Source: an uncultured Clostridia bacterium (GTDB lineage: Bacteria > Bacillota > Clostridia > TANB77 > CAG-508). Taken from it: a stretch of DNA of 34,868 bases. The translations under genes were made by a program, and so were the position numbers. Within the stretch, counting starts at the first letter, position 1. Each line of letters starts with the position of its first letter. The stretch lies in assembly GCA_949482135.1 (NCBI GenBank), contig CASYFC010000005.1, forward strand, positions 90,469 through 125,336, written 5' to 3'. The notes below the pieces were generated by a model. That model worked only from the letters and a program-made list of their open reading frames with translations, was not told the origin of the DNA and did no database searches. Below are positions 34,172 to 34,868 of this stretch, one piece after another.

Positions 34172-34837
34172 ATGGGACAAAAAGTACATCCTAATGGATT
34201 AAGAGTAGGTGTTATTAAAGACTGGAACTCAAAATGGTATGCAGACGACAAAAACTTTGGTGATTACCTAGTAGAGGATTATAAAATCCGTAAATATGTT
34301 AAAAGTAAATTATTTGTTAGCGGAATTTCAAAAATTGAAATTGAAAGAACAGCTAAATTCGTAAGAGTAAACGTATATACTGCTAAACCAGGACTAGTAA
34401 TAGGAAAAGGTGGAAACTTAGCAGAAACATTAAAAGCAGAACTTCAAAAAATGATAGGAAAAGACGTAAACTTAAATATCGTTGAAGTTAAAAATATTGA
34501 TTTAGATGCACAATTAGTTGCAGAAAATATTTGTAACCAATTAGAAAGAAGAATTTCATTCAGACGTGCTATGAAACAAGCAATGCAAAAAACAATGAAA
34601 GCAGGAGCATTAGGAATCAAGACTTCAGTATCTGGAAGACTTGGTGGAGCTGATATGGCTAGAACTGAATTTTACAAAGAGGGTACAATTCCTCTACAAA
34701 CTTTAAGAGCTGATATCGATTATGGATTCTATGAAGCAAATACAACTTATGGAAAAATAGGTGTTAAAGTTTGGATATACAAAGGTGAAGTTCTTCCTGA
34801 AAAGAAAACTGATAAAGCAGAAAGGGGAGAAGAATAA
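34172..34837 (+). CDS. rpsC: 30S ribosomal protein S3
   Basis: 221 aa; AAAGGAGG precedes ATG 34172. [18 protein letters not shown] opens the protein. The KH domain has [10 protein letters not shown], and the C-terminal domain has [19 protein letters not shown] and [16 protein letters not shown]. It lines the mRNA entry site. Its stop codon overlaps the rplP start by one base (TAATG), pointing to coupled translation. Confidence 0.98.
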   Translation: MGQKVHPNGLRVGVIKDWNSKWYADDKNFGDYLVEDYKIRKYVKSKLFVSGISKIEIERTAKFVRVNVYTAKPGLVIGKGGNLAETLKAELQKMIGKDVNLNIVEVKNIDLDAQLVAENICNQLERRISFRRAMKQAMQKTMKAGALGIKTSVSGRLGGADMARTEFYKEGTIPLQTLRADIDYGFYEANTTYGKIGVKVWIYKGEVLPEKKTDKAERGEE

Positions 34838-34868
34838 TGCCAGTAATGCCAAAAAGAACAAAATATAG
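34837..34868 (+). CDS. rplP: 50S ribosomal protein L16, N-terminal fragment (cut by window edge)
   Basis: ATG 34837 overlaps the rpsC stop by one base. The visible residues [10 protein letters not shown] match the L16 start (MPKR.KYR), and L16 always follows S3 in this operon. A second ATG at 34846 (MPKRTKY) is an alternative start. Only ten complete codons are visible. Confidence 0.85.
   Translation, partial: MPVMPKRTKY

Noticed and set aside
1-34868. Alternative genetic code (TGA as Trp) as in Mollicutes
   Set aside because: Trp is encoded by TGG throughout, genes end in TAA or TAG, and no TGA falls inside a conserved reading frame.
1-34868. CRISPR arrays, tRNA or rRNA genes
   Set aside because: No regularly spaced repeats and no cloverleaf or rRNA-like sequence found on reading through.

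Overview
The window looks like a low-GC Gram-positive bacterium of the class Clostridia, probably an uncultured gut-type lineage. The evidence is very AT-rich DNA, AGGAGG-type ribosome binding sites, a standard genetic code, a two-subunit transketolase, AddA-type recombination, an ftsEX–M23–ctpA cluster, and a surface protein built of DUF11-like repeats. Every supported gene is on the + strand. No tRNA, rRNA, CRISPR array, insertion sequence or integrase was seen.

Layout. (1) 1–2897: the 3' part of a large repeat-built surface protein, closed by a terminator. (2) 3013–7752: addA helicase-nuclease, with a one-base frameshift inside its Walker A motif, then two small membrane proteins behind a good promoter, then a terminator. 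(3) 7895–15154: transketolase N and C subunits, then a 1633-residue membrane-anchored cell-wall hydrolase and a small membrane protein, all closely spaced up to a strong terminator. (4) 15331–20902: a second copy of the giant hydrolase plus small-partner pair, with its own promoter and terminator. (5) 21112–26549: ftsE, ftsX, two tandem PcsB/EnvC-like M23 peptidases and a CtpA-type S41 protease. (6) 26597–30002: a 750-residue protein with an ADP-ribosyltransferase-like N-terminal region, and a single-pass membrane protein with calcium-loop-like motifs. (7) 30141–34868: a consensus promoter, a structured leader of about 258 nt, and the S10 operon rpsJ-rplC-rplD-rplW-rplB-rpsS-rplV-rpsC-rplP (last gene cut by the window edge).

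How the genes work together. The middle of the window is dominated by peptidoglycan remodelling. FtsE/FtsX is expected to gate coiled-coil M23 hydrolases at the septum or side wall, and CtpA to process exported proteins. Next to it lies the most unusual part: two paralogous [giant hydrolase + small TM protein] cassettes. The giants share an N-terminal anchor, a nearly identical central block and a degenerate M23-like domain, but carry unrelated catalytic modules. The first has a C39-like cysteine peptidase and a phage-tail-type lysozyme. The second has an NlpC/P60-like cysteine peptidase and a GH24-like lysozyme. Each therefore pairs a peptide cutter with a glycan cutter, and module swapping between conserved flanks is evident. 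This is the best candidate for an undescribed system.
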